Shown here: in pieces, positions 19,890 through 30,321 of the stretch | Position numbering within the stretch: the stretch's first letter is position 1 | Layout: every line of letters begins with the position of its first letter | Assembly (NCBI RefSeq): GCF_027568475.1 | Contig: NZ_JANKZG010000002.1 | Coordinates: forward strand, 305,295-369,294 | DNA length: 64,000 bases | Direction of reading: 5' to 3' | Source: Acinetobacter sp. HY1485 | GTDB lineage: Bacteria > Pseudomonadota > Gammaproteobacteria > Pseudomonadales > Moraxellaceae | Notes under the pieces: generated by a model | Database searches by the model: none | Told to the model about the DNA's origin: nothing | Seen by the model: only the letters and a program-made list of their open reading frames with translations | Program-made: the position numbers and the translations under genes

Positions 19890-21095
19890 TTACTTACCTT
19901 GTTGTTTTTTAAGGTAATCTTGAATACTCATTGGGCTTGGACGTCCATTAGACTGTGGTGCAGGATTGCTCGATTGTGCAACTGGTTCTGCTTGTACATG
20001 CTGTTGTTGACGTTGAATTGCAGGAATATCATCGTCTGTTTGCGGTTGTTGTTGCAAAGGTACACTTTGTGTAGCAACTTGTTTTTGTGTAGCTGCTTTA
20101 CGTGCATCTTGCGCATTTGAATTACGCGTTAAACCTGTTGCAATTACCGTTACACGGATTTCATCACGCGCTTCAGGGTCAAATACCGTACCAAAGAATA
20201 CTTCACCTTCATCTAAATCAACAATCTGATTCACAACATCGGTAATAATTTGAGTTTCGCGTAACGTCACATCATTGCCACCTGTGATGTTAATTAAAAC
20301 ACCTTTGGCATTCATGATATTTACGTTATCTAACAATGGGCTACGGATTGCTAAACGCGCCGCATCTTCTGCACGGTCTGGACCTGAGCTTTTACCCTCG
20401 CCCATCATGGCATAACCACGCGTACTCATTGCAGTTTTTAAATCGGCAAAGTCGAGGTTAATATGACCTGGACGTACCACAAGATCAAAAATACTACGTA
20501 CCGCACTTAATAATACATCATCTGCTTTACGATAAGCGTCTTGCATTGAGATATCGCCATACACATTCAGTAGACGTTCATTTGGAATAATAATTAAAGA
20601 ATCGACAAACTGCTCAAGTGCTTCAATGCCTTTTTCAGCAGATTTCTGACGGCGACGACCTTCAAAGTTAAAAGGTGTTGTCACCACACCGACGGTCAAA
20701 AGACCCATTTCTTTGGCAACTTCAGCCACAACAGGTGCCGCGCCCGTACCTGTACCACCGCCCATGCCTGCAGTTACAAATACCATATCAGCACCTTCTA
20801 AATGCTGGCGGATTTGCTCGCGACTTTCTTCTGCTGCAATTTGACCTACTTCTGGATTTGCACCTGCACCCAAACCGCGTGTGCTTTGCTCACCTAGTTG
20901 GATTTTAAACGGTGCATTCATACGGTCTAGCGCTTGCTTGTCTGTATTGGCACAAACAAACTTTACACCTTTAATATCAGATTGCACCATATGCTGTACG
21001 GCATTACCACCGCCACCACCTACACCAAATACAGTGAAGCGGGCTTGACCGTTGCTATCAGATTGTTCGTCGTCTAAAAATTCAAATGAGGCCAT
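19890..21095 (-). CDS. ftsZ: Cell division protein FtsZ
   Basis: The tubulin-like GTPase that forms the cytokinetic ring. The 401-aa protein begins the GTPase domain with [17 protein letters not shown] and carries the tubulin signature [16 protein letters not shown] and the T7 synergy loop [12 protein letters not shown] Gln-rich, poorly conserved linker follows (about residues 330-380), then the C-terminal peptide [12 protein letters not shown] that docks FtsA/ZipA. The linker has a [11 protein letters not shown] stretch resembling part of the usual docking peptide. It lies 162 bp downstream of ftsA on the same strand. Confidence 0.98.
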   Translation of the reverse strand: MASFEFLDDEQSDSNGQARFTVFGVGGGGGNAVQHMVQSDIKGVKFVCANTDKQALDRMNAPFKIQLGEQSTRGLGAGANPEVGQIAAEESREQIRQHLEGADMVFVTAGMGGGTGTGAAPVVAEVAKEMGLLTVGVVTTPFNFEGRRRQKSAEKGIEALEQFVDSLIIIPNERLLNVYGDISMQDAYRKADDVLLSAVRSIFDLVVRPGHINLDFADLKTAMSTRGYAMMGEGKSSGPDRAEDAARLAIRSPLLDNVNIMNAKGVLINITGGNDVTLRETQIITDVVNQIVDLDEGEVFFGTVFDPEARDEIRVTVIATGLTRNSNAQDARKAATQKQVATQSVPLQQQPQTDDDIPAIQRQQQHVQAEPVAQSSNPAPQSNGRPSPMSIQDYLKKQQGK

Positions 21096-21257
21096 GACCT
21101 TTAGTTTTCCTAATGTTTATTGGCAGTCAGTTGAGCCCGTATACTGCCTTTCACTTCAATAATAATAAATACAATTGTTTTTAGCATGCTGTGATTTGAT
21201 GATCTTTGTCAAGTATCGACCTGATATCTTACAACTTCTCAACACGATTATATGCCG

Positions 21258-22520
21258 TTAAAACCACTTTCTTAAACTACCATGAAAGGTATTCCAACCA
21301 TTTTTTAAACGACCCACAAATGTATCATCGCCATCATCTTGATCATGCTCTATTGTATCTGATGTTTCGCTTTGACTATAGCGCAAAAGCCCCGCCGCTG
21401 TTGCATATTGTGAGCGGCGTAACATAGGTAATAATTCATCGCTTGCAGTCACTTGCACAGGTGGGTTACTTAAATGTGCAGAAACACCAAGCGTTTTACG
21501 TGCAAAGCTCACCATACCATCAATTTGACTTGAATCACCGGCCAAAACAACACCATGATACAACCCATGAATAGCGCCTGTTTGCTCTAAATCATAACGA
21601 ATATTGTTTAAAATTTCTTCATAACGCGCAATAATAATTTCGCTCAGTTCAATACGGCTAATTGTTTGCGGTCCTTCAATACCTTGAACCTGAATCATGT
21701 GGTCTGGCTTAACAGTTGCTAAGTCGATACAACCGTGCAAAACTTTAATTCTTTCTGCTTCTTCAGTGGTCGTTTGTAAGACTGCTGCAATATCACGCGT
21801 TACATTTTCACCACCAAGCGTATAGGTTTTTGCAAAGGCTAAACGTCCTTCGATGTAGGCGGCAACATTTGTTGTACTTGCACCAATATCAATTAAACAA
21901 ACGCCATAATCTTTTTCATCTTGCAACAAACTTGCTTCTGCTGTTGCCAAACAAGAAACCACCATACGCTCAACGCCAATATTGGCACCTTTCATCGCAC
22001 GGTCAAGGTTTTGCATAGTATTGATGGGCAATGTCATGAGTTGATAATGTCCAACCATATTATAAGCTGACATATCAACAGGGTTAATCACCCATTCAGG
22101 TGAGTCATTGAGTTCAAAGCCAAGCGGTACAGCACTTGCAAAGTAAGAATCAGCAGAAATATGTTGCGCTTTGGCTGCTTCTAATGCTTGCACCACTTCT
22201 GTGGTGGTGATTGTATGATTAGAGTTGGCAACCGCTGTACGCCCTGAAGCATAAAAACTTTTTAAGTCTGCACTTGGAATAGATACCCAAGCTGAATGGA
22301 TACGGCATTCCGCCATATTTTCTGCTTCAGATACCGCATTTTTTACCGCAGAGATCACTTTGTCTAAACTGACAATTTTACCTTTGCTCATCCCACGGTT
22401 ACGGGCAGTTGCCATCCCGACTACTTGAATCTGATCAGGTGCATGCACCTTGCCAATTAAGACCGAAACTTTGTGCGTCCCAATATCTATTGCTACAACT
22501 GAGGGAACCGCTTCACTCAT
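21258..22520 (-). CDS. ftsA: Cell division protein FtsA
   Basis: An actin-like ATPase that tethers FtsZ to the membrane. It has the start VVAIDIGTHKVSVLIGKV, the SHS2/1C region, the phosphate-2 motif VCLIDIGASTTNVA, the adenosine motif GVVLAGDSSQIDG, and a C-terminal amphipathic helix (GRLKNGWNTFHGSLRKWF) expected to bind the membrane. The length is 420 aa. I use ATG 22520 (MSEAVPSV); a GTG one codon earlier is possible, and AGGTG overlaps the start region in either case. It sits 64 bp after ftsQ. Confidence 0.96.
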   Translation of the reverse strand: MSEAVPSVVAIDIGTHKVSVLIGKVHAPDQIQVVGMATARNRGMSKGKIVSLDKVISAVKNAVSEAENMAECRIHSAWVSIPSADLKSFYASGRTAVANSNHTITTTEVVQALEAAKAQHISADSYFASAVPLGFELNDSPEWVINPVDMSAYNMVGHYQLMTLPINTMQNLDRAMKGANIGVERMVVSCLATAEASLLQDEKDYGVCLIDIGASTTNVAAYIEGRLAFAKTYTLGGENVTRDIAAVLQTTTEEAERIKVLHGCIDLATVKPDHMIQVQGIEGPQTISRIELSEIIIARYEEILNNIRYDLEQTGAIHGLYHGVVLAGDSSQIDGMVSFARKTLGVSAHLSNPPVQVTASDELLPMLRRSQYATAAGLLRYSQSETSDTIEHDQDDGDDTFVGRLKNGWNTFHGSLRKWF

Positions 22521-22584
22521 CACCTAGTACCATTCATTTATGTTAGTTTTGGCTTAATTCGCCTGTTATCTTTTGTACCATATA

Positions 22585-23439
22585 TTATGGCGTTGTCTTA
22601 GTTTTTTCTGCAATGCTTACATCGTTATTCATTACAACAAATTGGCCATGTATTACAGGTGGACTACCCTTCCACTGAATGGCTAAGCCATTACGATAAC
22701 GTAAGTCAATCGTGGTCATTTGTTCCCATACAGGCTTAAAGTCTCGTGCTGCAAGTTGGCTTAAACGCTGTAATTTGCTCATGGTTTGGTCTTGATCCAC
22801 AATAACACGTAACCCTGAGTCAAATTGCATAAACCATGTCATTCTTTCAGTTAAATATAATTCTTTTAAATGAATATTCAGTGGTTGGAATAACTGATTA
22901 ATTTCGTTATAACGACGCATCATCAATTGTGATTGCGTCGTTGGCCCATGTAGTAATGGCAAGTTATTATGTGCCTGTGGTGTGGCTTCTGTAAATACAT
23001 CACCATTATCACTTAATAAACGCCCTGTACCCCAACGTGCAATTGCATGGCGTGGAATAACCCGAATACGAATAGCATTTGGCCAAGCACGGGAAATCAC
23101 CACATGATCGACCCAAGAAATCCCTAAAGCACGATCACGAATTTGTTCTAAATCTGACGTAAAATAATTCTTTTGAATAGTTGGCTTAACATAGCCAATC
23201 ACTTGTTGTTGTTCACTTTTAGACGCAACACCCACCACATCAAGCTGTGCAGTACGCGCATCTGTAATCACCTTATACAGTCCATATAAGCCGAATACTG
23301 CAATGAGCGTGGCAATGACCAATAACAGCCATCCCCCAACATTTACCATTTTCTCTTTAGAAGAGGGTGGCTTGTCGTGAATAGAGGTAACCGCAGCCGC
23401 ACGTTTTTTGCGACGCATTGAAGCAGGAAGTTGCGCCAT
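22585..23439 (-). CDS. ftsQ: Cell division protein FtsQ
   Basis: A bitopic divisome protein that recruits FtsB/FtsL. In the 284-aa sequence a cationic cytoplasmic tail (MRRKKRAAAV) precedes one membrane helix (about residues 33-55, VGGWLLLVIATLIAVFGLYG), then the POTRA domain (LDVVGVASKSEQQQVIGYV, RDRALGISWVDHVVISRAWPNAIRIRV) and the beta domain ending near VMNNDVS. POTRA-beta order and the W-P-N-x-I-x-I-x-V string are characteristic. It starts 3 bp downstream of ddlB, so the two are surely cotranscribed. Confidence 0.95.
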   Translation of the reverse strand: MAQLPASMRRKKRAAAVTSIHDKPPSSKEKMVNVGGWLLLVIATLIAVFGLYGLYKVITDARTAQLDVVGVASKSEQQQVIGYVKPTIQKNYFTSDLEQIRDRALGISWVDHVVISRAWPNAIRIRVIPRHAIARWGTGRLLSDNGDVFTEATPQAHNNLPLLHGPTTQSQLMMRRYNEINQLFQPLNIHLKELYLTERMTWFMQFDSGLRVIVDQDQTMSKLQRLSQLAARDFKPVWEQMTTIDLRYRNGLAIQWKGSPPVIHGQFVVMNNDVSIAEKTKTTP

Positions 23440-23442
23440 GAC

Positions 23443-24369
23443 TTAGTGAGCCGTTGTTAAAGTTTGTTCTAAAATTGCCACACACAATGCATCAAAATCA
23501 TATCCGACCGCTTTAGCAGCTTTAGGTACTAGTGAATGACTGGTCATTCCTGGTACTGTATTGACTTCTAGCAGCCAAAAATTGCCTTGCGCATCTTGCA
23601 TAGCATCAATACGTCCCCAACCGCTTGCACCTACCGCATGAAACGCACGCAAAGTTAGTGCTTGTAATTGCTGTTCTTCTGCTTCGCTTAAGCCAGATGG
23701 AATACCATAATGTGTATCGTTGCGTTCATATTTAGCATCGTAATCGTAAAATGCTACATCTTTGGGTGGTTCCAAACGAATTACAGGTAAAGCCTGACCA
23801 TTTAATACAACAATAGTGTATTCACGTCCTGTAATCCATTTTTCTGCCATCACAATTGCATCATGTGCGGTTGCTTTTTCAATGGCATCTGCAAAGTCTT
23901 CACGTTTTTCAACCTTACTCATACCAATGCTTGAGCCTTCATGCACAGGTTTAATAATAACAGGCAAACCTAACGCATCAATCACATCATCTAAATTAGT
24001 GTCTTTGCTAATAATTCGGTACGGCGCTGTTGGTAAATCACTGCCTTGCCAAATTTGCTTAGTTTTGACTTTGTCCATCCCAATAGCAGAACCTTGCACC
24101 CCCGTACCTGTGTACGGAATGTTAAGCCATTCTAAAACACCTTGGATTTGTCCATCTTCGCCACCACGACCATGTAGTACAATAAATGCACGGTCATAAT
24201 TTACAAGTTCTGTTACAGGACGCGTTTGTGGATCAAATGCTTCTGCATCAATACCCGAACGAATTAAGGCATCTAAAACTGATTGCCCGCTATCTAAAGA
24301 TACTTTACGTTCTGCCGAACGACCACCCAATAAAACAGCAACTTTGCCAAATTTTGAAACTTCTAACAC
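23443..24369 (-). CDS. ddlB: D-alanine--D-alanine ligase
   Basis: An ATP-grasp enzyme joining two D-alanines for the peptidoglycan stem peptide. It is 308 aa, starting with GTG. Seen: KVAVLLGGRSAERKVSLDSG, HGRGGEDGQIQGVLEWLNIPYTG, IIKPVHEGSSIGMSKV, and the metal/ATP end LLEVNTVPGMTSHSLVPKAA. It is placed between murC and ftsQ as in E. coli, which favours the DdlB name. Spacing is 10 bp from murC and 3 bp to ftsQ. Confidence 0.96.
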   Translation of the reverse strand: MLEVSKFGKVAVLLGGRSAERKVSLDSGQSVLDALIRSGIDAEAFDPQTRPVTELVNYDRAFIVLHGRGGEDGQIQGVLEWLNIPYTGTGVQGSAIGMDKVKTKQIWQGSDLPTAPYRIISKDTNLDDVIDALGLPVIIKPVHEGSSIGMSKVEKREDFADAIEKATAHDAIVMAEKWITGREYTIVVLNGQALPVIRLEPPKDVAFYDYDAKYERNDTHYGIPSGLSEAEEQQLQALTLRAFHAVGASGWGRIDAMQDAQGNFWLLEVNTVPGMTSHSLVPKAAKAVGYDFDALCVAILEQTLTTAH

Positions 24370-24379
24370 GCTGTTATCC

Positions 24380-25822
24380 TTAAACTATAAATAAGCCATT
24401 TTGTGCAAGCTCAACCGAAATACCACCTACATTACCTGCGCCTTGAGTGAGCAATAAGTCATGCGGTTGCAATACATTTTGCATAATTGATGCAAGGTTT
24501 TCAGGGTCAAGCAATAATGGTTCAACTTGTCCACGTAAGCGAATACTACGTGCAAGCGCACGGCTATCTGCCCCAACAATTGGCTTTTCACCCGCAGGAT
24601 ACACGTCTAACAAGATCAACTGATCAACTTGTGACAACACATCAACAAAATCATCAAAACAATCACGCGTACGTGAGTAGCGATGTGGCTGGAATAACAT
24701 CACTAAACGGCGATCTGGATGGCTTTGGCGCGCAGCTTTAATCGTGGCATCGACTTCTTTAGGATGATGTCCATAATCATCAACTAACTTTACCGTACCA
24801 TCTTGTAGTGGATATTCACCATGAATTTGGAAACGACGTCCCACCCCATTAAAACCTTCCAATGCACGACAAATCGCAGCATCAGACACACCCTCATCGG
24901 TTGCAATACCAATGGCTGCCATTGCATTTAAAACATTATGTAAACCGGGTTGATTAATGGTCACGCGTAATGGTTCACGATCTTTACGCAGTACAGTAAA
25001 ATGCGATTGCATCCCATCTTGCTCTACATCTACACCACGAATATCGTTATCTTCATTAAAACCATAGGTTAACGTTGGACGACCAAAGCGTGGCATAATT
25101 TCACGGATATTATCGTCATCCCCACACACTACTGCTAAACCATAAAACGGCAACTTATGGATAAACTCTACAAACGTATCTTTTAGTTTGTCAAAGCTTC
25201 CACCATACGTATCCATATGGTCAGCATCAATATTGGTAATAATCGCTGCCATCGGTTGTAGGTATAAAAATGATGCGTCTGATTCATCCGCTTCTGCCAC
25301 AATGTAACGACTAGCACCAAGCGCCGCATTTACCCCTGTACGGTTAAGCAAACCACCAATCACATAGGTTGGATCTAAATTTTCTTCTGCCAACATGGTA
25401 GTTAACAAACTTGTGGTAGTGGTTTTGCCATGTGTCCCTGCCACCGCAATGCCATGGCGATAGCGCATCAGTTCACCTAGCATTTCTGCACGGCGTACCA
25501 ACGGAATACGGTGTTCTAACGCTGCCTTAATTTCAGGATTTTCACGATCAATGGCAGTGGAGACCACAATCACATTGGCATCTTTAACGTTATCTGCATG
25601 ATGCCCAATAAAAACTTGGATACCTTCTTGTTCAAGTTTAGCTGTCACTTTAGACGCTTTGATGTCTGAACCCGATACACAGTAACCCTGATTTTTAAGG
25701 ACTTCTGCAATACCACACATACCTGCGCCACCAATACCCACAAAGTGAATATGTTTAATACGACGCATTTCGGGTACTTTAATAAGCTTTTTGGCTTGTT
25801 CTGCCGTTGGAGTTGGTGACAT
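24380..25822 (-). CDS. murC: UDP-N-acetylmuramate--L-alanine ligase
   Basis: Adds L-alanine to UDP-MurNAc, the first amino acid of the stem peptide. At 480 aa it has all Mur ligase parts: N-terminal UDP-binding [22 protein letters not shown], the P-loop [12 protein letters not shown], central-domain [14 protein letters not shown] and [14 protein letters not shown], and C-terminal [11 protein letters not shown] followed by FQPHRYSRT. It starts 14 bp after murG. Confidence 0.97.
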   Translation of the reverse strand: MSPTPTAEQAKKLIKVPEMRRIKHIHFVGIGGAGMCGIAEVLKNQGYCVSGSDIKASKVTAKLEQEGIQVFIGHHADNVKDANVIVVSTAIDRENPEIKAALEHRIPLVRRAEMLGELMRYRHGIAVAGTHGKTTTTSLLTTMLAEENLDPTYVIGGLLNRTGVNAALGASRYIVAEADESDASFLYLQPMAAIITNIDADHMDTYGGSFDKLKDTFVEFIHKLPFYGLAVVCGDDDNIREIMPRFGRPTLTYGFNEDNDIRGVDVEQDGMQSHFTVLRKDREPLRVTINQPGLHNVLNAMAAIGIATDEGVSDAAICRALEGFNGVGRRFQIHGEYPLQDGTVKLVDDYGHHPKEVDATIKAARQSHPDRRLVMLFQPHRYSRTRDCFDDFVDVLSQVDQLILLDVYPAGEKPIVGADSRALARSIRLRGQVEPLLLDPENLASIMQNVLQPHDLLLTQGAGNVGGISVELAQNGLFIV

Positions 25823-25836
25823 ACAATACTCTAAAA

Positions 25837-26925
25837 TTATAACGCTTGAATAAGTTCAACCACTTGATGGGTTGCATTAGGTTGGGCATGTTGCCGTGCT
25901 TTTACTGCCATTTTAGACAATGTTTGGCGATTCATTAACGGCACCAGAAGCTCGTGTAACGAATTTACAGTCATTGTTGCCTGAGGACACAATTTTGCTG
26001 CACCATGTTCAGACAAAAAGCGCGCATTTGCCGTTTGATGGTCATCCACTGCACTTGGTAGCGGTACAAAAATAGCCGCAACACCTGCCGTTGCAACTTC
26101 TGTGACAGTCAATGCCCCTGCACGACAAATAATTAAATCTGCATCGCTATAGGCTTTTGCCATATCTTGAATAAATGGAACAACACTCGCATGCGGTGCA
26201 TTTTCGTAGCGTGCTTGGGTTTGAGCTAACTGCTGTTGCCCACACTGATGAGTAATATTTAAGGGTAAATCTAAGCTCAACAATGCCTGTGGTACGGTTT
26301 CATTTAAGGCTTGTGCGCCTAAAGAGCCTCCCACAATAAGCACATTTAAGGGCTGATTGGCTTTTTCTCGCTGTTCATAACGCCATGCAGGACTGAGTGT
26401 TTCGGTAATTTCTTGACGTACAGGATTACCTGTTGTCACGACTTTTGAATTTAAAGCAAACGTATTTGGAAATGCTTGGCAAATAGTCGATGCCACGCGT
26501 GAAAGTTGCTTATTGGTAAAACCTGCAACCGCATTTTGCTCATGAATCAGTACAGGAATACCTAATGCACGCGCTGCCAAACCACCCGGACCTGCTACAT
26601 AACCACCAAAACCTGCCACCACATCGATCTGATGCTGTTTCATAAATCGCATGGCACTCATGGTTGCTTTTAGGATTTTAAATGGTGCAGAAATTTTGCG
26701 CATGAGTCCATTCCCACGCACACCTTTAATATCTATTTGATAAATCGGAATGTTGTGATCTTTTAACAGACGATTTTCCATTCCATCAGGTGTGGCTAAC
26801 CAAGAGACCTGATGACCTTGTTGTTGTAATAATTTTGCAACTGCTAAAGCAGGGAAAACGTGTCCCCCTGTCCCCGCTGCCATCATCATGACATGTTTAG
26901 ATTTTTTTAATTCAGAATTGCTCAC
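25837..26925 (-). CDS. murG: UDP-GlcNAc:lipid I GlcNAc transferase
   Basis: Transfers GlcNAc to lipid I, forming lipid II at the inner membrane face. It is a GT-B glycosyltransferase of 362 aa. Motifs: [17 protein letters not shown] (G-loop 1), [42 protein letters not shown] and the donor-binding [27 protein letters not shown]. The start is GTG with a weak ribosome site. It is the first gene of the cluster in this window. The genes that precede it in E. coli (murD, ftsW) are absent here; a dioxygenase gene lies upstream after a 167-bp gap. Confidence 0.96.
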   Translation of the reverse strand: MSNSELKKSKHVMMMAAGTGGHVFPALAVAKLLQQQGHQVSWLATPDGMENRLLKDHNIPIYQIDIKGVRGNGLMRKISAPFKILKATMSAMRFMKQHQIDVVAGFGGYVAGPGGLAARALGIPVLIHEQNAVAGFTNKQLSRVASTICQAFPNTFALNSKVVTTGNPVRQEITETLSPAWRYEQREKANQPLNVLIVGGSLGAQALNETVPQALLSLDLPLNITHQCGQQQLAQTQARYENAPHASVVPFIQDMAKAYSDADLIICRAGALTVTEVATAGVAAIFVPLPSAVDDHQTANARFLSEHGAAKLCPQATMTVNSLHELLVPLMNRQTLSKMAVKARQHAQPNATHQVVELIQAL

Positions 26926-27092
26926 AGTATTAATTCTTTAGCTCTAAAAACAATATGTTTCACGTCTTATTTTAATCATAAAGTATTGCACGCGTGAATG
27001 ATTTTCACGTCTTTTAAACAAATATTAATGAATTATGTCAATAAAACGTTTTTTTATAGAAAATACTTAAAATTTAAAATATTAACCCACCT

Positions 27093-28211
27093 TTATTTGC
27101 TACGAATTACCGCAGATTCATTGGCATAGCGTTGTCCAACGTTTTTCCATGGATTATGGCGTTGATAACGTTTCTCTAAAATATCTAGACCTTGCCAATA
27201 AATAGGTACAAGCTTTTGATTTAAAATAGGAAGCTTGAAAATATCCATACCCACCCACGGTAAAAAAGGGTTCCGCCGTGCATATGCCCAAAGCTCTATC
27301 CGTGTTGATGGTCTAACACTCTGACCACGTGCATGGAAGCCATAGGTATCTGCAATCACAAGCGTATTTTTCTTTACTGCAAAGGCTTTAGGTTTATTGT
27401 AGCCTAATGTTTCAAGCTCTTGTGATGTCACTCTAAAAGAACCTCGACGCGTTAAAATATCATTGGCTTTTGAGATTTCGCACGATTTTTCGTATTCCCA
27501 CTGTAAGCGCTTTTCGGTCACACGGTGCGAACCCGGTGCATAAACAAAAGGTCCTTCATCTTCTTTTACATCGGTCAAAAATAACCATGCCTTGACGCTT
27601 GAGTGGAAGGTATCACTATGCAAATGCGTTTGTGGGTCAGGTTTGGCTTTGCGTACATGCGAGATAATGCTTTGTACATAATACATAGGCTGTAAGTCAA
27701 AACTTGCCACATAGTTCAATAAACTTTTCCAACCTTGATCATTTAGTAGCTTTTGTGTGACAGGACGTTGTTTCAATGCCACATCATCTAGTGCCATACG
27801 GCGTGTAACGGTATCGCCTTGCAACATCTCACGCGCGTTTAAAGGTTGCTCTAAAAGTTCTTTTTGTAATGCTTTAAATTCATGTTCAGGTAAGTAATTT
27901 TCTTTAAGAATAAAACCTTGGTGCAAAAACTGCTGTGCATCGGCTTGATCTACAAAATGAGATAAATAAGCACGGCGACGCTCTGCCATATAAGATGCCC
28001 ATTGCACTCGTAAACGATGTAGCCCTAATTCATTGAGCTTAGCGTTACCAATAATCTGATTATCTTCAAACGATTTTCCCTCACCCAATAATGCAAAACT
28101 GTCTAATATAAATTTTTTGGGGTTATTTTTTGCAAGCGTTTTTAGCTCAGCAAGAATTTGCTGTGTTTGCTCACGTTGAGCCATATTTTTTATTTTTTTA
28201 AAAAGTTGCAT
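27093..28211 (-). CDS. Phytanoyl-CoA dioxygenase (PhyH) family oxygenase
   Basis: A 372-aa protein with a predicted Fe(II)/2-oxoglutarate oxygenase fold. The iron triad is visible as H198-x-D200 (HLHSDTFH) and a distal H293 (DTYGFHARG), with a likely 2-oxoglutarate-binding R304 (RPSTRIELW). Other PhyH-like marks are FLTDVKEDEGPFVYAPGSHR. About 100 N-terminal residues before FILKENYLP are a helical region outside the fold. The substrate is unknown. It lies between gshB and murG on the same strand with gaps of 61 and 167 bp, so it could be cotranscribed with gshB, but a hairpin lies between. An alternative start is M10. Confidence 0.75.
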   Translation of the reverse strand: MQLFKKIKNMAQREQTQQILAELKTLAKNNPKKFILDSFALLGEGKSFEDNQIIGNAKLNELGLHRLRVQWASYMAERRRAYLSHFVDQADAQQFLHQGFILKENYLPEHEFKALQKELLEQPLNAREMLQGDTVTRRMALDDVALKQRPVTQKLLNDQGWKSLLNYVASFDLQPMYYVQSIISHVRKAKPDPQTHLHSDTFHSSVKAWLFLTDVKEDEGPFVYAPGSHRVTEKRLQWEYEKSCEISKANDILTRRGSFRVTSQELETLGYNKPKAFAVKKNTLVIADTYGFHARGQSVRPSTRIELWAYARRNPFLPWVGMDIFKLPILNQKLVPIYWQGLDILEKRYQRHNPWKNVGQRYANESAVIRSK

Positions 28212-28235
28212 GTGCCCATCTACATCATTAGCAAA

Positions 28236-28261
28236 GCATACACTTTAGCAAAAGTGCATGC
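28236..28261. repeat. Inverted repeat between gshB and the PhyH gene
   Basis: GCATGCACTTT and AAAGTGTATGC (minus strand) form an 11-bp arm pair with one mismatch and a four-base loop. It lacks a T-run in either direction, so it is either a weak attenuator, an mRNA-stability hairpin or a protein site. Confidence 0.6.
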
Positions 28262-28272
28262 TTGAATACAGT

Positions 28273-29214
28273 TTATTGTACTTTTTGCTCAATCACCTCA
28301 AACAGTTGATCGGCAATAGATGTTCCAAATTGTGTATCAATTTCACGGATACACGTTGGGCTGGTCACGTTAATTTCAGTGACATATTCACCAATCACAT
28401 CTAAACCAACAAAAATAAGCCCTTTTTCTTTTAAAAATGGTCCCACTTGTGCAGCAATTTCTTTATCTTTTTCTGTAAGTGGACGTGCCTCACCTAAACC
28501 GCCTGCTGCTAAGTTACCCCGCACCTCACCATTTTGTGGGATACGCGCCAAGCAGTATGGTACAGGTTCGCCATTAATCATTAAAATGCGTTTATCGCCT
28601 TGCGTAATTTCGGGAATATAACGCTGTGCCATAATTGGACGTTGCCCCATATCGGTAAGGGTTTCAAGCGTGGCACCAATATTATGTCCTGTATGCGACA
28701 AACGGAAAATGCCACTACCGCCCATACCATCTAATGGTTTTACAATCACATCTTGATGAGTTTGAATAAATTCACGAATGAGTGATTGTTGCGATGTGAC
28801 CAAAGTTGGAACTTGCAAATGCGGAAACTGTGTTGCAAATAGTTTTTCGTTACAATCTCTAAGCGATTGCGGTTTATTTACAATTAACGCTCCTTCACGC
28901 TCTGCTTGTTCTAAAATATAGGTGGTATAAACAAAATTCATATCAAACGGTGGGTCTTTACGCATCAACACCACATCGTAATCTGCAATTTTTTCTTTTT
29001 TTTGATCGCCAAGTGTATAGTATTGTTGGGTATTTTCAAAAACTTGCAAAGGCGCAATTAGACCATACGCCTGCCCTTGATCAATATATAAATCATGTTG
29101 TTGCACATATCCTAAAGTATGCCCACGACGACTTGCTGCCCATAGCATTGCCATTGTAGAGTCTTTTTTCAGATTTACATGTTCAATCGGATCCATCACA
29201 ACCAATACACGCAT
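28273..29214 (-). CDS. gshB: Glutathione synthetase
   Basis: Ligates gamma-glutamylcysteine and glycine to glutathione. The 313-aa ATP-grasp protein shows VLVVMDPIEHVNLKKDSTMAMLWAA, MRKDPPFDMNFVYTTYILE, IVKPLDGMGGSGIFRL, RGNLAAGGLGEARPLT and INVTSPTCIREID, all diagnostic. The first enzyme of the pathway, gshA, is 17 kb away in this window beside dsbB, so the pathway genes are not clustered. Upstream lies the divergent DUF1737 gene. Confidence 0.97.
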   Translation of the reverse strand: MRVLVVMDPIEHVNLKKDSTMAMLWAASRRGHTLGYVQQHDLYIDQGQAYGLIAPLQVFENTQQYYTLGDQKKEKIADYDVVLMRKDPPFDMNFVYTTYILEQAEREGALIVNKPQSLRDCNEKLFATQFPHLQVPTLVTSQQSLIREFIQTHQDVIVKPLDGMGGSGIFRLSHTGHNIGATLETLTDMGQRPIMAQRYIPEITQGDKRILMINGEPVPYCLARIPQNGEVRGNLAAGGLGEARPLTEKDKEIAAQVGPFLKEKGLIFVGLDVIGEYVTEINVTSPTCIREIDTQFGTSIADQLFEVIEQKVQ

Positions 29215-29317
29215 ACAACTACTCTCATATTTTGATTTAAAATCAGTATAACGAAGTTTTTTGCAGTGGTTATGAATTTATCTTTATACTGATGACAGAA
29301 AAACTGAAGAAGTATTT

Positions 29318-29530
29318 ATGAAACTTTATCGCTATTTAACAGGCGTGGATGATACGCAATTTTGTATCCGTGTGACTAAAGCACTTAATTTAGGTTGGGA
29401 ACTCTATGGCTCCCCCACAATGTCATTTAACGGTACAAATACCATTGTAGGACAAGTGATTTGCAAAGAAGTAGATGAAGACTATACCGAAGAAACCGAT
29501 ATTTTAGCTGTCCTTAAATCGAATGCTTAG
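29318..29530 (+). CDS. Small DUF1737 protein
   Basis: A 70-aa cytoplasmic protein with the DUF1737 pattern: KLYRYLTGVDDTQFCIRVTKALNLGWELYGSPTMSF followed by VGQVICKE. The function of the family is unknown; the fold probably covers residues 1-50, and the acidic tail EVDEDYTEETD is variable. It is divergent from gshB, 103 bp away, which is a common pairing in Acinetobacter-like genomes to my knowledge. No terminator is evident after it. Confidence 0.8.
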   Translation: MKLYRYLTGVDDTQFCIRVTKALNLGWELYGSPTMSFNGTNTIVGQVICKEVDEDYTEETDILAVLKSNA

Positions 29531-29785
29531 TATCAATCTAATTCTTTATACGATTGAAGGAACTCTTTTAATCTAAAATGAGACACTTCAAAACAAATAT
29601 TATTTTAAACAGAATACAAGTTATTTGACATGGGATAAGGTTATATTCAATTAAACAAATCAAAAGAAATGACTGAATTTAACTGATTGAAAAGTCAGGC
29701 AGTTTGACTATATGTTTTATTAAAAAGAGCGCGACTATATTAAAGATAATTCAAAGAACATTTTATCAACAAACCTTAGCGCATT

Positions 29786-30208
29786 TTAATGTTTATAGGT
29801 AGAAAGTAATAAACTTGTTTCTGTTGATGAAATACCGTTAATTAAACGAATGCGCCCTAAAGCCTGATCAAATGCTTCAAGGCTTTCTGCCTTAAGCTCA
29901 ACGGCTAAGTCCCACTTGCCATTGGTACTATGTAATTGTGCCACTGCCAACTCACGGCATAATGCCAAAATAACCGCTTTCATTTTGCTGCCTTCCACTG
30001 CAATGCTCATCCAAGCACGAATGGTGTTTGCATCAAAATTAGGTTTAAGTTTTAAAGTATAACCTGTAATCGTGCCCTCATTTTCTAACACTGCCAAACG
30101 CTTTTGGACAGTTGTACGCGAAATATGTAACGCCTGTGCAATTTCGGTAATAGATAGACGCGCATTATCTTGTAATAGCGCCAAAATTTGTTGATCTGTT
30201 TTTGTCAT
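29786..30208 (-). CDS. Lrp/AsnC family transcriptional regulator
   Basis: A 140-aa protein with an N-terminal helix-turn-helix (TDQQILALLQDNARLSITEIAQALHISRTTVQKRLAVLENEGTITGYT) and a C-terminal RAM effector domain in which an amino acid would bind at dimer interfaces. It is divergent, with 113 bp between starts, from a CtlX-type hydrolase and an amino acid permease. By the usual logic of the family it likely senses arginine/citrulline or a related amino acid and controls those genes. The intergenic stretch is AT-rich, with TTGC and GCAA half-sites about 20 bp apart that could be part of an Lrp-type site. Confidence 0.9.
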   Translation of the reverse strand: MTKTDQQILALLQDNARLSITEIAQALHISRTTVQKRLAVLENEGTITGYTLKLKPNFDANTIRAWMSIAVEGSKMKAVILALCRELAVAQLHSTNGKWDLAVELKAESLEAFDQALGRIRLINGISSTETSLLLSTYKH

Positions 30209-30321
30209 TTTGTTTAATCAATACAAGCAAATTGCTCAAAAATAGCGATAATTGTGCAAAAATTCAACTTATTCAAAACAAGAAGATTTTTCATACTAAG
30301 TCATCACCTTAAAACTTAGAT

